Assembly (NCBI GenBank): GCA_965660625.1
Contig: CBFIAR010000009.1
Location: 76,688 to 140,687 of the forward strand
Direction of reading: 5' to 3'
DNA: 64,000 nucleotides
From: Glaciecola sp965660625
Lineage (GTDB): Bacteria; Pseudomonadota; Gammaproteobacteria; Enterobacterales; Alteromonadaceae
Position numbers and translations under genes: made by a program. Shown here one piece after another: positions 7,919-16,878 of this stretch. The notes under the pieces are model-generated. The model ran no database searches. It was not told the DNA's origin and saw only the letters and a list, made by a program, of their open reading frames with translations. Every line of letters starts with the position of its first letter. Positions within the stretch are counted from its first letter, which is position 1.

Positions 7919-9211
7919 TTAACGAGTTGCTGTGGTTTTCACCTGAGTGGTCACTTTGACTTCAATACGACGGTTAATCTTGTGAGCTTCAGGAGTGTTT
8001 GAAGTGTCTTTAAGCTGCGTTTCACCATAACCAATTGCGCTCAAACGGGATGCTTCAATACCATACTTATTGATCAACATGATTTTAACCGCATCAGCAC
8101 GTTTTTGCGAAAGGTATTGATTATATTCAGCACTGCCTACAGCAGAACTATGGCCTTCAATAACAACATTGGTATTGCCATAACGCTTCATGAAATCAAC
8201 AAACTCAACGATATTTTCAGCGTTAGGGTTTTCAATGTTGCTACTGTTGTTGGCAAATAGAACGTTAAGTGCAATAGACACTTCTTTTTCTAATAATACA
8301 CTACAACCGTCGGCATCTACTTTGTCTGTTATCGGTGTATCAAGGCACTTGTCCTTACTATCTAGTACACCGTCGTCATCTTTATCTAAATCGACAGGAC
8401 AGCCTTTAGCATTCACTTGGGTGCCTGCAGGCGTGTTCGGGCAAGAATCATTGACATCTAAAACACCGTCTTTGTCAGCGTCTTTGATTTCACAACCATT
8501 TGCAGAAACTTTTACGCCTGCTGGAGTATTGGGACATTGGTCAACGCTATTTAATATGCCATCATTGTCTAAATCAACGCTACAGCCTGTAGCATCAACT
8601 TGCGTTCTAGCTGGAGAGTTAGGGCAGCGGTCTATAGCATCATAAACGCCGTCGCTGTCAGTATCTTTTTGCACCGTTGCGGCACTTGTTTGACCAAAGA
8701 TATATGCTAAACCAAGTTTTGCGCTGTATTCGTCATGGCCCTGACCGAAATCACGGTAGCCGGCAAGCTCGGTGATTACGCGGACGTTATCGCTTACTTC
8801 CCAATGTTTACCAACACCGTAACTCATCATACGGTAGCTGTCTTCGATAGATTGCTCACGCAAGCCACCAAACAAATATGCTGCGTCATTATCTAAGAAG
8901 TACATTGCATCAGCGCCCAACATAATGCCATCATCGCCGTAACCCGGACGGTTAGGGCCTTGCATGTCTAGGAAAATGCGAGAAAGCTCAAAACGGATAC
9001 CCCATTTAGGATCGAAACGGAAACCTAATTCGGCCCCTAACGTTTTACCGTCATCTAAATAACCCAGTGGCTCCGGTTTATCTGAATCTGGACTGTAATA
9101 TTGTGCAAAACCGCCTACCCAATTTTCATAAGCTGGGACTTCTTGAGCGACTGTATTAGCAGACATAGTTGTTGCAACTGCAACGGCTGTGAAAAGCATC
9201 GAGCGTTTCAT
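7919..9211 (-). CDS. OmpA-family outer membrane protein with TSP3-type calcium-binding repeats
   Basis: The 430-residue protein has a signal peptide (MKRSMLFTAVAVATTMSANTVAQ), an N-terminal beta-barrel region of about 170 residues, four thrombospondin type-3-like repeats of the form D-D-G-V-D-D-C-P-T-P-G near residues 190-310, and a C-terminal OmpA domain. The last contains IEGHSSAVG and NQYLSQKRADAV, the peptidoglycan-binding signature. It probably anchors the outer membrane to the cell wall and may form a small pore. I place the start at 9211, where AAGGAAG lies seven bases upstream, rather than the in-frame codon 26 residues earlier. Specific role unknown. Confidence 0.93.
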   Translation of the reverse strand: MKRSMLFTAVAVATTMSANTVAQEVPAYENWVGGFAQYYSPDSDKPEPLGYLDDGKTLGAELGFRFDPKWGIRFELSRIFLDMQGPNRPGYGDDGIMLGADAMYFLDNDAAYLFGGLREQSIEDSYRMMSYGVGKHWEVSDNVRVITELAGYRDFGQGHDEYSAKLGLAYIFGQTSAATVQKDTDSDGVYDAIDRCPNSPARTQVDATGCSVDLDNDGILNSVDQCPNTPAGVKVSANGCEIKDADKDGVLDVNDSCPNTPAGTQVNAKGCPVDLDKDDDGVLDSKDKCLDTPITDKVDADGCSVLLEKEVSIALNVLFANNSSNIENPNAENIVEFVDFMKRYGNTNVVIEGHSSAVGSAEYNQYLSQKRADAVKIMLINKYGIEASRLSAIGYGETQLKDTSNTPEAHKINRRIEVKVTTQVKTTATR

Positions 9212-9450
9212 GATTGACTTCCTTTTATCCAAATTAGTATGTGTTGATGTAGCGTCGCAATTATCACTCACATTCCCATCAAGTTCCACGAAACCATAAT
9301 GTTATTAGGGTTTTATTCAACAAACATTGACTAAAATCAGGTTAGCAGTAAGGCTTACAAAATTTATTGGCGAGTAAGAGGGGAATCTAAGATTATTGAT
9401 TGTGATTTACGGTAAAAAATAATTGTTTGGTAATACAACGATGCCTCTTC

Positions 9451-9918
9451 TTATTGGCACATCTGGCAAACGCCATGGGCTTCTATAGTTTGACGCAGAA
9501 TGATAAACGAATTTTGTTCGGCTTGCGCTTCTAAGGTTTCCTTAACACCTGCGGATTGAATCTCTTGAACATCACCGCAAGTGTCACAAATTAAAAATTG
9601 TACTGGATGACTACAACCAAAATGATGGCATGCCATGAAAGCATTGGTTGATTCAACTTTATGCACCAAACCTAAATCAAGAAAAAAATCCAATGCCCGA
9701 TAAACGGTGGGGGGTTTAGCATTGTCTTCTGTTTTCCGCAATTCATCCAGTAAATCGTACGCACCGATCGCACTGTCTTGGTCTAGTAGGATTTCATAAA
9801 CCCTTTCGCGAAGCGGGGTAAGACGAGCCCCTTTTTCTTGGCAATATGCCTTTGCTTTAACCAAAATAGCTTTGTTTTGTTTGGATAATACCAAGCTCTT
9901 TTCCCTATTTTCAGACAT
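9451..9918 (-). CDS. zur: Fur-family zinc uptake regulator Zur
   Basis: The 155-residue protein has a winged helix (RLTPLRERVYEILLDQD, then TVYRALDFFLDLGLVHKVES) and a dimerisation domain with the structural zinc ligands CDTCG and the C-terminal CQMC pair, typical of Zur. HHFGCSH provides further metal ligands. Zur represses zinc import genes when zinc is replete. No zinc transporter gene is in this window, so its targets lie elsewhere. It is a single-gene unit with its own promoter. Zur rather than Fur is chosen because of the H-rich and terminal CxxC patterns. Confidence 0.9.
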   Translation of the reverse strand: MSENREKSLVLSKQNKAILVKAKAYCQEKGARLTPLRERVYEILLDQDSAIGAYDLLDELRKTEDNAKPPTVYRALDFFLDLGLVHKVESTNAFMACHHFGCSHPVQFLICDTCGDVQEIQSAGVKETLEAQAEQNSFIILRQTIEAHGVCQMCQ

Positions 9919-9943
9919 TAAAATAATGCGGCTGACTCGTTTG

Positions 9944-9974
9944 ACCAGTATAACACTGGTGTGCGCTTCGACAA
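9944..9974 (-). promoter_or_regulatory. zur promoter with palindrome over the -10 box
   Basis: On the minus strand TTGTCG (9974-9969), a 16-bp spacer and TATACT (9952-9947) form a credible promoter about 30 bp before the zur start. The perfect dyad ACCAGT-N5-ACTGGT (9944-9960) overlaps the -10 box. It could be an autoregulatory site, but its sequence is not the usual Zur box, so the ligand protein is uncertain. Confidence 0.55.
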
Positions 9975-10148
9975 TAGTAAAGGGAATACTTTTATTTATG
10001 CAGAGAGGAATACGTCATGTCGTTTCTTATTCATCGTAAATGATATTTTTCGTTTGCGTTTGTCTTTGCATAAACTGCGATATTCATATAGCTTTAGCAA
10101 CTTTGAACTAACCCTCTTATGGGCGACGGGCACTCAATAAGGTAAGTA

Positions 10149-10961
10149 ATGACAGCAATAGTAAAAATTAAGAGATATTTCATTTTTTCGAATGACAGGC
10201 TGTTAGTGCCTGTTGATGCTGATTTGCGTTCAGGTGTTGAGATGCTTGCTCATTTGAAACCCGATATTTTTGCAGAATACGCGGAACAAACAGTTCATAT
10301 TCATGCCAACGAGCATGTTGAACACTATCTCGTGGATATGCAGAGGGAAATTCTTGAACACGAAACGGTACGATCGATAAGTTTACGCGAAGTTGTCATG
10401 ACGATGCCGAAAGAAGATTTTCAGCACGTAGCTCAAGCTTGGCAATATGCTGTATTTTTGCGTACACACCAGTTTTGTGGCCGTTGCGGTTCACGTATGG
10501 ATCGTGTGTCGTGGGAGATGGCCATGCATTGCCATACTTGCCAACATCGCTGCTATCCACGCGTGTCCCCTTGTATTATTGTCGCAATTCGTCGGGGCAA
10601 TAAAATTCTTCTCGCTCAGGGTGAGCGCCAGAAAGAATCTGGATTCTTTTCCACATTGGCTGGTTTCGTAGAAAGTGGTGAAACACTCGAGGAAGCAGTG
10701 CACAGGGAAGTTTTCGAAGAAGTGGGCGTAAAAGTGAAAAATGTAGAATATTTTAATAGTCAGCCATGGCCTTTCCCGCATTCTCTGATGGTTGGTTACT
10801 TAGCGGAGTATGATAGTGGTCACATTGTTGTTGATGGCAAGGAAATAATACAAGCAGATTGGTTTGATATCGATAATTTACCCACAGTGCCACCAAAATA
10901 TTCCATTGCAGGAAGATTAATTGAAGAAACGCAAAAAAGAATGGTAAAAAAGTCGGTATAA
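10149..10961 (+). CDS. nudC: NADH pyrophosphatase NudC (NAD-capped RNA hydrolase)
   Basis: NudC hydrolyses NADH to NMNH and AMP and removes NAD caps from RNA. The 270-residue protein has the central zinc ribbon FCGRCG...CHTCQ (around residues 112-133) and a Nudix box starting GFVESGETLEEAV and ending REVFEEVGV, followed by the NudC-specific SQPWPFPHSLM motif. AAGG lies seven bases before the ATG. It is 70 bp upstream of hemE, the same neighbour as in enterics. Confidence 0.97.
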   Translation: MTAIVKIKRYFIFSNDRLLVPVDADLRSGVEMLAHLKPDIFAEYAEQTVHIHANEHVEHYLVDMQREILEHETVRSISLREVVMTMPKEDFQHVAQAWQYAVFLRTHQFCGRCGSRMDRVSWEMAMHCHTCQHRCYPRVSPCIIVAIRRGNKILLAQGERQKESGFFSTLAGFVESGETLEEAVHREVFEEVGVKVKNVEYFNSQPWPFPHSLMVGYLAEYDSGHIVVDGKEIIQADWFDIDNLPTVPPKYSIAGRLIEETQKRMVKKSV

Positions 10962-11031
10962 TAAAAAACAAGTTATCTCGAACTAGTTAATGTATAGACG
11001 AGTCAGTTTCAAATTTCACATTGAGTAAAGC

Positions 11032-12096
11032 ATGACCCCATTAAAAAACGATAGATATTTACGCGCTCTTTCAAAGCAACCCGTTGACGTTACTCCAGTC
11101 TGGATGATGCGCCAAGCCGGACGTTATTTGCCAGAATATAAAGCCATTCGTGCTGAAGCTGGCGATTTTATGGCATTGTGCACTAACCCTGAATTAGCTT
11201 GCGAAGTGACGCTGCAACCTTTGCGTCGCTTTCCGCTAGACGCTGCAATTTTGTTTTCTGATATCTTGACCATTCCAGATGCGATGGGACTTGGTCTATT
11301 CTTCGAAGCAGGTGAAGGACCAAAATTCAAATCTCCAATAGTCGATAAAGCGGGTGTCGATAAATTACCTATTCCGGATCCTGAGCTCGAACTCAAATAT
11401 GTGATGGATGCCGTGCGCACGATTCGCAAAAATTTGAAAGGTGAGGTTCCTTTAATCGGATTTTCTGGCAGCCCTTGGACGCTCGCAACCTATATGGTGG
11501 AGGGGGGCTCAAGTAAAGCTTTTACTAAAATTAAGAAGATGGCATTTACAGAACCCAGTATTTTGCATGCACTACTCGATAAGCTTGCCGACTCAGTAAT
11601 ATTATATTTGAACGCACAGATTGCAGCCGGTGCGCAATCTGTAATGGTATTTGATACTTGGGGTGGTGTATTGAGCCCTCGTGATTACAAACTTTTTTCT
11701 TTGCAATATATGGAAAAAATTGTTGCTGGTTTGACCCGAAATTACGAAAGTCAAAAAATTCCAGTCACGTTGTTTACCAAAAATGGTGGAATGTGGTTAG
11801 AGTCGATTGCTGCCACAGGTTGTGATGCTATTGGCCTAGATTGGACGATTGATATTGCGGATGCTAAAGCAAGGGTCGGTAATCAGGTTGCGCTGCAAGG
11901 CAACATGGATCCTTCAATCTTATATGCACAGCCTGAGCGCATTGAACAGGAAGTTAAAGACATCCTCGCTGGATTCGGTGAAGGGGAGGGGCACGTATTC
12001 AATCTTGGGCATGGTATTCACTTAGATGTACCGCCTGACAATGCTGGAGTATTTGTTGATGCGGTACACAAGTATAGTGCACAGTATCATAAGTAG
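11032..12096 (+). CDS. hemE: Uroporphyrinogen decarboxylase HemE
   Basis: HemE removes four acetate carboxyl groups from uroporphyrinogen III to give coproporphyrinogen III in cytosolic haem synthesis. Its 354 residues are full length and carry the family signatures PVWMMRQAGRYLPEY (substrate-binding Arg) and GFSGSPWTLATYMVEG. The C-terminal NLGHGI motif is present. No terminator with a T run follows; a palindromic repeat separates it from convergent queG. HemH is encoded about 14 kb further on. Confidence 0.98.
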   Translation: MTPLKNDRYLRALSKQPVDVTPVWMMRQAGRYLPEYKAIRAEAGDFMALCTNPELACEVTLQPLRRFPLDAAILFSDILTIPDAMGLGLFFEAGEGPKFKSPIVDKAGVDKLPIPDPELELKYVMDAVRTIRKNLKGEVPLIGFSGSPWTLATYMVEGGSSKAFTKIKKMAFTEPSILHALLDKLADSVILYLNAQIAAGAQSVMVFDTWGGVLSPRDYKLFSLQYMEKIVAGLTRNYESQKIPVTLFTKNGGMWLESIAATGCDAIGLDWTIDIADAKARVGNQVALQGNMDPSILYAQPERIEQEVKDILAGFGEGEGHVFNLGHGIHLDVPPDNAGVFVDAVHKYSAQYHK

Positions 12097-12112
12097 ATAA
12101 AAATAACGTGGG

Positions 12113-12162
12113 CTGAAATAAAGGGGTCAGTGTTAATTAATTTTCTGCTCCCTTTATTTCAG
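12113..12162. repeat. Palindromic intergenic element, deleted copy, between hemE and queG
   Basis: CTGAAATAAAGGG and CCCTTTATTTCAG are perfect 13-bp arms around a 24-nt loop; the right arm includes the queG stop codon. Bases 12120-12143 match the left half of the element at 23676-23731 at all but one position, while the right half has been replaced or deleted. It looks like a derivative of a dispersed REP-like or MITE-like sequence. Confidence 0.75.
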
Positions 12163-13322
12163 ACATGCTTCGGCATCCCCTTCTCAACACTTCTCGCTAA
12201 ACTCAGCGTTTTTCTGTTTACGCTTTTTTTACCTAATTGAAACTCACATTGTTTAATCTCAGCTAATGCCCATCGAATGTGTTCTTGCACCATATCATCT
12301 GGAAAGTCGAGTGCATTTTGCAGTACACTCTTAATTTCTTCAGCTTCTTCCATCGTTTGCACAATTTGATTACCTAGCCCTACCGCAATATTTCGCTTCC
12401 ATTTTTTATAACCAATGCGCCTGATTGCTGAGCCTTGGGTATTGTCTAGGAATTCATTTTCCGTCCATTTAAATAAATCGAGTAATGAGCGGTTGTGCAT
12501 GTGCTGCCGTGCAAAGAAGTTTTTTTCTTCGGTTATTTCTGCATATTTATTCCAAGGACAGACAAGTTGGCAGTCGTCACAACCATAAATTCGGTTACCA
12601 ATAGCTTTTCGATAAATTATCGGTATTGCATTATCGTTTTCTATTGTTAGATATGAAATACATTTACGTGCATCAACCACATAGGGCTCTATAATTGCTT
12701 GGGTCGGACAAATTGAAATACAGGCAGTGCATTTACCACAGTTTTCCTCGACGGGCTGGTCAACAGGCAAGGGTAAATTGATGAATAATTCACCTAAAAA
12801 GAAATAAGAACCAGCTTCTTTGTTTATCGTAAGTGAATGCTTACCCGTCCAGCCGATACCTGCTTTTTCGGCTACGGCATGTTCGAGTACGGGTGCCGAG
12901 TCAACAAATGGTCGAAATGATAAATCTTGGGTGTACTCTTGAATTTTTTCAGCGAGCTTTTGTAATTTTTTGCGAATGACCTTGTGATAGTCTCGACCGA
13001 GCGCATAGCGACTAATATATGCAGTAGAAGAAGACCGTAAATTACTAGCAAAAGAAGCATCAGGTGGGAGGTAATCCATGCGAACGCTGATGATACGTAA
13101 AGTTCCTGGGACTAATTCGCTAGGCGATAGACGTTTCTCAATATTACGCTCAAGAAAGCTCATATTGCCTTGATAGCCTTTTTCAAGCCATTTCCGCAGT
13201 GCTTTCTCATGCTGACTTAGATCAACATCACTGACACCAACTTGCTGAAAACCTAGCGACTTCGCCCAACTCTTGATATTGTCGGTAAGCTGGTTTAAAT
13301 CTATTGAATTAATAACGGACAT
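12159..13322 (-). CDS. queG: Epoxyqueuosine reductase QueG
   Basis: QueG reduces epoxyqueuosine to queuosine in tRNA with a cobalamin cofactor and two [4Fe-4S] clusters. The 387-residue protein has the ferredoxin-like cluster ligands CGKCTACISICPTQAI and CDDCQLVCPWN, and HSLTINKEAGSYFFLGEL upstream. A C-terminal HEAT-like tail follows, as in the family. Its start codon is 19 bp from that of divergent nnr, so the two promoters overlap or reach into each other's genes; this divergent pair is conserved in gammaproteobacteria. The stop lies in the repeat at 12113-12162. Confidence 0.96.
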   Translation of the reverse strand: MSVINSIDLNQLTDNIKSWAKSLGFQQVGVSDVDLSQHEKALRKWLEKGYQGNMSFLERNIEKRLSPSELVPGTLRIISVRMDYLPPDASFASNLRSSSTAYISRYALGRDYHKVIRKKLQKLAEKIQEYTQDLSFRPFVDSAPVLEHAVAEKAGIGWTGKHSLTINKEAGSYFFLGELFINLPLPVDQPVEENCGKCTACISICPTQAIIEPYVVDARKCISYLTIENDNAIPIIYRKAIGNRIYGCDDCQLVCPWNKYAEITEEKNFFARQHMHNRSLLDLFKWTENEFLDNTQGSAIRRIGYKKWKRNIAVGLGNQIVQTMEEAEEIKSVLQNALDFPDDMVQEHIRWALAEIKQCEFQLGKKSVNRKTLSLARSVEKGMPKHV

Positions 13323-13341
13323 TTTCTACGGACACATTCGC

Positions 13342-14841
13342 ATGTTGCATAAAAATACAGCGTCAAGTTTAACACAAAAACTCTATCGTGCTGATCAAGT
13401 TAAGCATTTGGAATTAGAAGCGGCCGCTAAATTGGGTCTTTCAAAGTTTGAATTAATGCAGCGGGCAGGGAAAGCGGTATTTGAACGCTGCGTTTCATTA
13501 ATGCCAAATACGCAAACCTATTTAATATTAGTTGGCGTTGGAAATAACGCAGGTGACGGTTACATTACGGCATTAAATGCAGTCAACGGCGGCAAGACGG
13601 TAATTCTATGTGCGATCGCTCCTGAAAGAGAAGTGACGGGTGACGTTGCTCGCGCTCAGAGAGCGTGGTTAGATAATGGCGGTAAGGTTGAAGCTTTTAA
13701 TCCTGAAATGCTTAGCCGTTGCGATTTAATTATTGATGCATTACTTGGCATCGGTATTTCCGGTATTATTCGCAATGAGTTTGCCGATGTGATTGACGCA
13801 ATAAATAATGCAGATATACCGGTTGTCAGCGTTGATCTACCGAGCGGTTTAGATGCTGATACAGGTGAGTCGTTAGGCCGCTGTATTCAAGCCGATATTA
13901 CCATTACGTTTATCGGCATTAAACTCGGTTTAACCACCGGGGCAGGTAAGCAATCTTGCGGAAAGCTGGTGTTTGAAGATTTAGGCATCGGCAAAGCTTT
14001 TGCCGAAATAGCGCGAAGCGATGCAAGCGCACTTGATATCGCGCATTTTAAAGGATTAGCGCCAAGACCTGTTCACAGTCACAAGGGCTCCTACGGCCGT
14101 CTTCTATGTGTCGGCGGTAATTCTGGTATGGCTGGTGCAATAAGGTTAAGCGCCGAAGCGGCATTGCGCAGCGGCACGGGTTTAGTAAAAGTATATGCCC
14201 ACGAAAGCTCAAAAATTCAAATTAGTGCTGGTCGCCCTGAAATTATGGTGACCTCTAGTGGTTTAAGCGAAGCACTTGCTTGGGCAACTTGTGTAGTGAT
14301 TGGTCCTGGACTGGGTCAAGATGACTGGAGTAGAGCAACCTACGAAACGGTTTTACAATATTGTCAAAACAATCCTAAACCAATGGTAATAGACGCGGAT
14401 GCTTTGAATATCATGGCAAGCACAGCATCCTTTGTTAACATCGACGATTGTGTAATGACACCGCACAGTGGTGAAGCTGCCAGGCTGTTGAACGTCAGTG
14501 TTGATGAAGTTGAAAATAATCGATTTGTTTTTGCTCGCCAAGTTGCGGAACGTTATCACGCAACATGTGTCTTAAAAGGCGCCGGAACCATTATTGACGA
14601 CGAGCAAAACGCTTGGGTATGCCGACATGGCAATCCAGGAATGGCAACGGCGGGCATGGGCGATGTGCTAACCGGTATTATCGGCTCTTTAATGGCACAA
14701 AGTGTGAGCACCCCCCTTGCTTGTCAATACGGTGTTTCTTTGCACGCTAAAGCGGGTGATATCGTTGCTGAAAAGCAAGGTCAAAGAGGTATGCTCGCGA
14801 GTGATTTATTTGATACAGTGCGAATGTTAATTAACGATTAG
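13342..14841 (+). CDS. nnr: Bifunctional NAD(P)H-hydrate epimerase / dehydratase Nnr
   Basis: The N-terminal YjeF domain (about residues 15-225, with VGVGNNAGDGYI) epimerises damaged NAD(P)HX, and the C-terminal carbohydrate-kinase-like domain (about 230-495, with HKGSYGRLLCVGG and GMATAGMGDVLTGIIG) dehydrates the S form back to NAD(P)H using ADP or ATP. The 499-residue length is normal. The frame is open upstream, but MLHKNTASS at 13342 avoids overlap with queG. It leads the nnr-tsaE-amiB-mutL-miaA-hfq block. Confidence 0.95.
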   Translation: MLHKNTASSLTQKLYRADQVKHLELEAAAKLGLSKFELMQRAGKAVFERCVSLMPNTQTYLILVGVGNNAGDGYITALNAVNGGKTVILCAIAPEREVTGDVARAQRAWLDNGGKVEAFNPEMLSRCDLIIDALLGIGISGIIRNEFADVIDAINNADIPVVSVDLPSGLDADTGESLGRCIQADITITFIGIKLGLTTGAGKQSCGKLVFEDLGIGKAFAEIARSDASALDIAHFKGLAPRPVHSHKGSYGRLLCVGGNSGMAGAIRLSAEAALRSGTGLVKVYAHESSKIQISAGRPEIMVTSSGLSEALAWATCVVIGPGLGQDDWSRATYETVLQYCQNNPKPMVIDADALNIMASTASFVNIDDCVMTPHSGEAARLLNVSVDEVENNRFVFARQVAERYHATCVLKGAGTIIDDEQNAWVCRHGNPGMATAGMGDVLTGIIGSLMAQSVSTPLACQYGVSLHAKAGDIVAEKQGQRGMLASDLFDTVRMLIND

Positions 14842-14860
14842 TGAAGAGTGTATAGGTAGC

Positions 14861-15340
14861 ATGACAAAGCGCACGTTTGTAGTTCATTCTGAAGATGAGA
14901 CTAAAAGTATTGCTGTAAAAGTAGCAATGGTTTTAAAACAACAAGGTTTAGGGGGCCTAACCTTTTACCTTAATGGAGATTTAGGCGCAGGTAAAACCAC
15001 ATTCACAAGACACCTAATGCAAGGACTGGGGCATAATGGTAGTGTGAAAAGTCCCACTTATACCTTGGTCGAACCTTATGAAATAGATAAAATAAAAGTA
15101 TTTCATTTTGACTTATATCGCTTAGCAGATGCGGGAGAACTCGAGTTTATGGGTATTAGAGACTATTTTAATAATGACAGTATGTGCCTAATTGAATGGG
15201 CTGAAAAAGGTTGGGGCATGTTAGCAAAAGCGGATATAGAGTTGGATATAAAAATTGACAACACGCAAGTCGACAATCGTGTGTTTGAATTTATGGCCTC
15301 AACTGATCTGGGTAAGCGTGTATTATCTGAGTTGAACTGA
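14861..15340 (+). CDS. tsaE: tRNA t6A37 synthesis ATPase TsaE
   Basis: TsaE is the small ATPase that works with TsaB, TsaC and TsaD to form N6-threonylcarbamoyladenosine at position 37 of ANN-decoding tRNAs. The 159-residue protein has the Walker A loop GDLGAGKTTFTRH near residue 43, VKSPTYTLVEPY, and the Walker B-like region CLIEWAEKG. It follows nnr by 19 bp. Confidence 0.96.
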   Translation: MTKRTFVVHSEDETKSIAVKVAMVLKQQGLGGLTFYLNGDLGAGKTTFTRHLMQGLGHNGSVKSPTYTLVEPYEIDKIKVFHFDLYRLADAGELEFMGIRDYFNNDSMCLIEWAEKGWGMLAKADIELDIKIDNTQVDNRVFEFMASTDLGKRVLSELN

Positions 15341-15494
15341 AACAGATAAATGCAGCTCGAATAGACAATTTTTGGACGTAAATACAAGGGCAATCGACCT
15401 AACAGTCGAGGATGTCAAAAAGGCAATATTGAATACTTTAATACTGTGTTAATCTTAAGCTGTGATCGTTGGAACAATAAGAATAAAAAATACA

Positions 15495-16829
15495 ATGAAC
15501 AAGAATGTAGTTGCATGCAAAGTAGTGAGCTTATTACTAGTGATACTTGTTAGTATAGGATCGTATGCCCAAGCTCAATCTACTATTACTGACATCAGAG
15601 TATCTCCATCCAATGACAATGCGCGTGTTGTCATTGACTTATCTGAACAGATAACTTTTTCGTATTTCAGTTTAAAGTCTCCAGACAGATTAGTGGTAGA
15701 TTTCAAAAATACCGACAGAAAATTCAATTTTAGTAAGGTCGATAACACAAGTCGTTTGATCAAAAAAATACGCCATTCTTCACCCAAGTTGGCGTCTGAT
15801 ATGCGAATGGTTATTGAACTCAGAAAAGCCGTCAATGCAGAGTTGTTTTCGCTGGAGCCGAACGCCGACTTCGGCCATCGGCTTGTGATCGATTTAAAGG
15901 ATCCTAACCCCTCTCCGGTTCCAACAAATAGAAAAGCACCAGTGCGTGACAAAGATATTGTCATTGTCATTGATCCTGGGCATGGTGGTGTTGATCCCGG
16001 TTCAATTGGACCTAAGGGGACATATGAGAAAAATATTACCCTGAGTATTAGTAAAATGCTTGAAAAGCGTATTAACGAAGAGCCTGGTTTACGCGCCGTG
16101 ATGACGCGTACGGGAGACTATTACATTAGTCCAAACGACAGACCGGATTTTGCTACTAGAGAAAATGCTGATTTATTAGTGTCAATCCATGCCGATGCGT
16201 TTAGTACGCCGCAGCCAAGAGGTGGCTCTGTTTGGGTTTTGTCAAAAGGTCGAGCGGATAGTGAGTTAGGTCGCTTGCTAGAAAGAACAGAAAGAAACTC
16301 TGAATTGTTAGGTTCTGCTGCTGATGTTATTGGTGATAGAGATACGGAGAGATATTTCGCTGAAACGATATTCAATATGTCTATGGATTTATCACGTGCA
16401 TCAAGCTACGACATCAGCAATAAAGTCATTAAGGAAATGAAAAAAGTAACAAAAATGCATAAAAAAGTGCCTCAAAGTGCCAGTTTTGCAGTATTGACGG
16501 CGCCAGAAACGCCTTCAATTTTAGTTGAAGTAGGCTTCATTTCTAATCCTCAAGAAGAGAAAAATTTAAACTGGCGAGCATACCGTCAACAATTAGCTGA
16601 TTCTCTATTTAGATCCATTCAAATGTTCTTCAGAAATGCTCCGCCTGAAGGTACTCTATGGGCTCAGGAACGAGATAATCAGCCCATACGACACAAAGTG
16701 AAAAGTGGTGAATCATTGTCGTTGGTGGCTAAACGATACAATGTCGATTTGGATCGTTTACGAGAAGCCAATGATATCACGGGCGATTTAGTTAGAATTG
16801 GGCAGACTTTGACTATTCCTGCTTACTAA
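15495..16829 (+). CDS. amiB: N-acetylmuramoyl-L-alanine amidase AmiB-type with LysM
   Basis: This periplasmic zinc amidase cleaves septal peptidoglycan to separate daughter cells. After a signal peptide ending near SIGSYAQAQ comes an AMIN localisation domain (about residues 25-120), the Amidase_3 catalytic domain (about 155-375) with VIDPGHGGVDPGS, the Glu in KGTYEKNI, SIHADAF and VEVGFISN, and a C-terminal LysM module (about 398-443). The frame opens at GTG 15462, but the ATG at 15495 directly precedes the signal peptide. The C-terminal LysM is common in Vibrio and Alteromonas AmiB and absent in E. coli. Confidence 0.93.
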   Translation: MNKNVVACKVVSLLLVILVSIGSYAQAQSTITDIRVSPSNDNARVVIDLSEQITFSYFSLKSPDRLVVDFKNTDRKFNFSKVDNTSRLIKKIRHSSPKLASDMRMVIELRKAVNAELFSLEPNADFGHRLVIDLKDPNPSPVPTNRKAPVRDKDIVIVIDPGHGGVDPGSIGPKGTYEKNITLSISKMLEKRINEEPGLRAVMTRTGDYYISPNDRPDFATRENADLLVSIHADAFSTPQPRGGSVWVLSKGRADSELGRLLERTERNSELLGSAADVIGDRDTERYFAETIFNMSMDLSRASSYDISNKVIKEMKKVTKMHKKVPQSASFAVLTAPETPSILVEVGFISNPQEEKNLNWRAYRQQLADSLFRSIQMFFRNAPPEGTLWAQERDNQPIRHKVKSGESLSLVAKRYNVDLDRLREANDITGDLVRIGQTLTIPAY

Positions 16830-16878
16830 GTAAATTCAACAGTCAACACATAATCAAATAAAAGCGAAGACACTAGCA

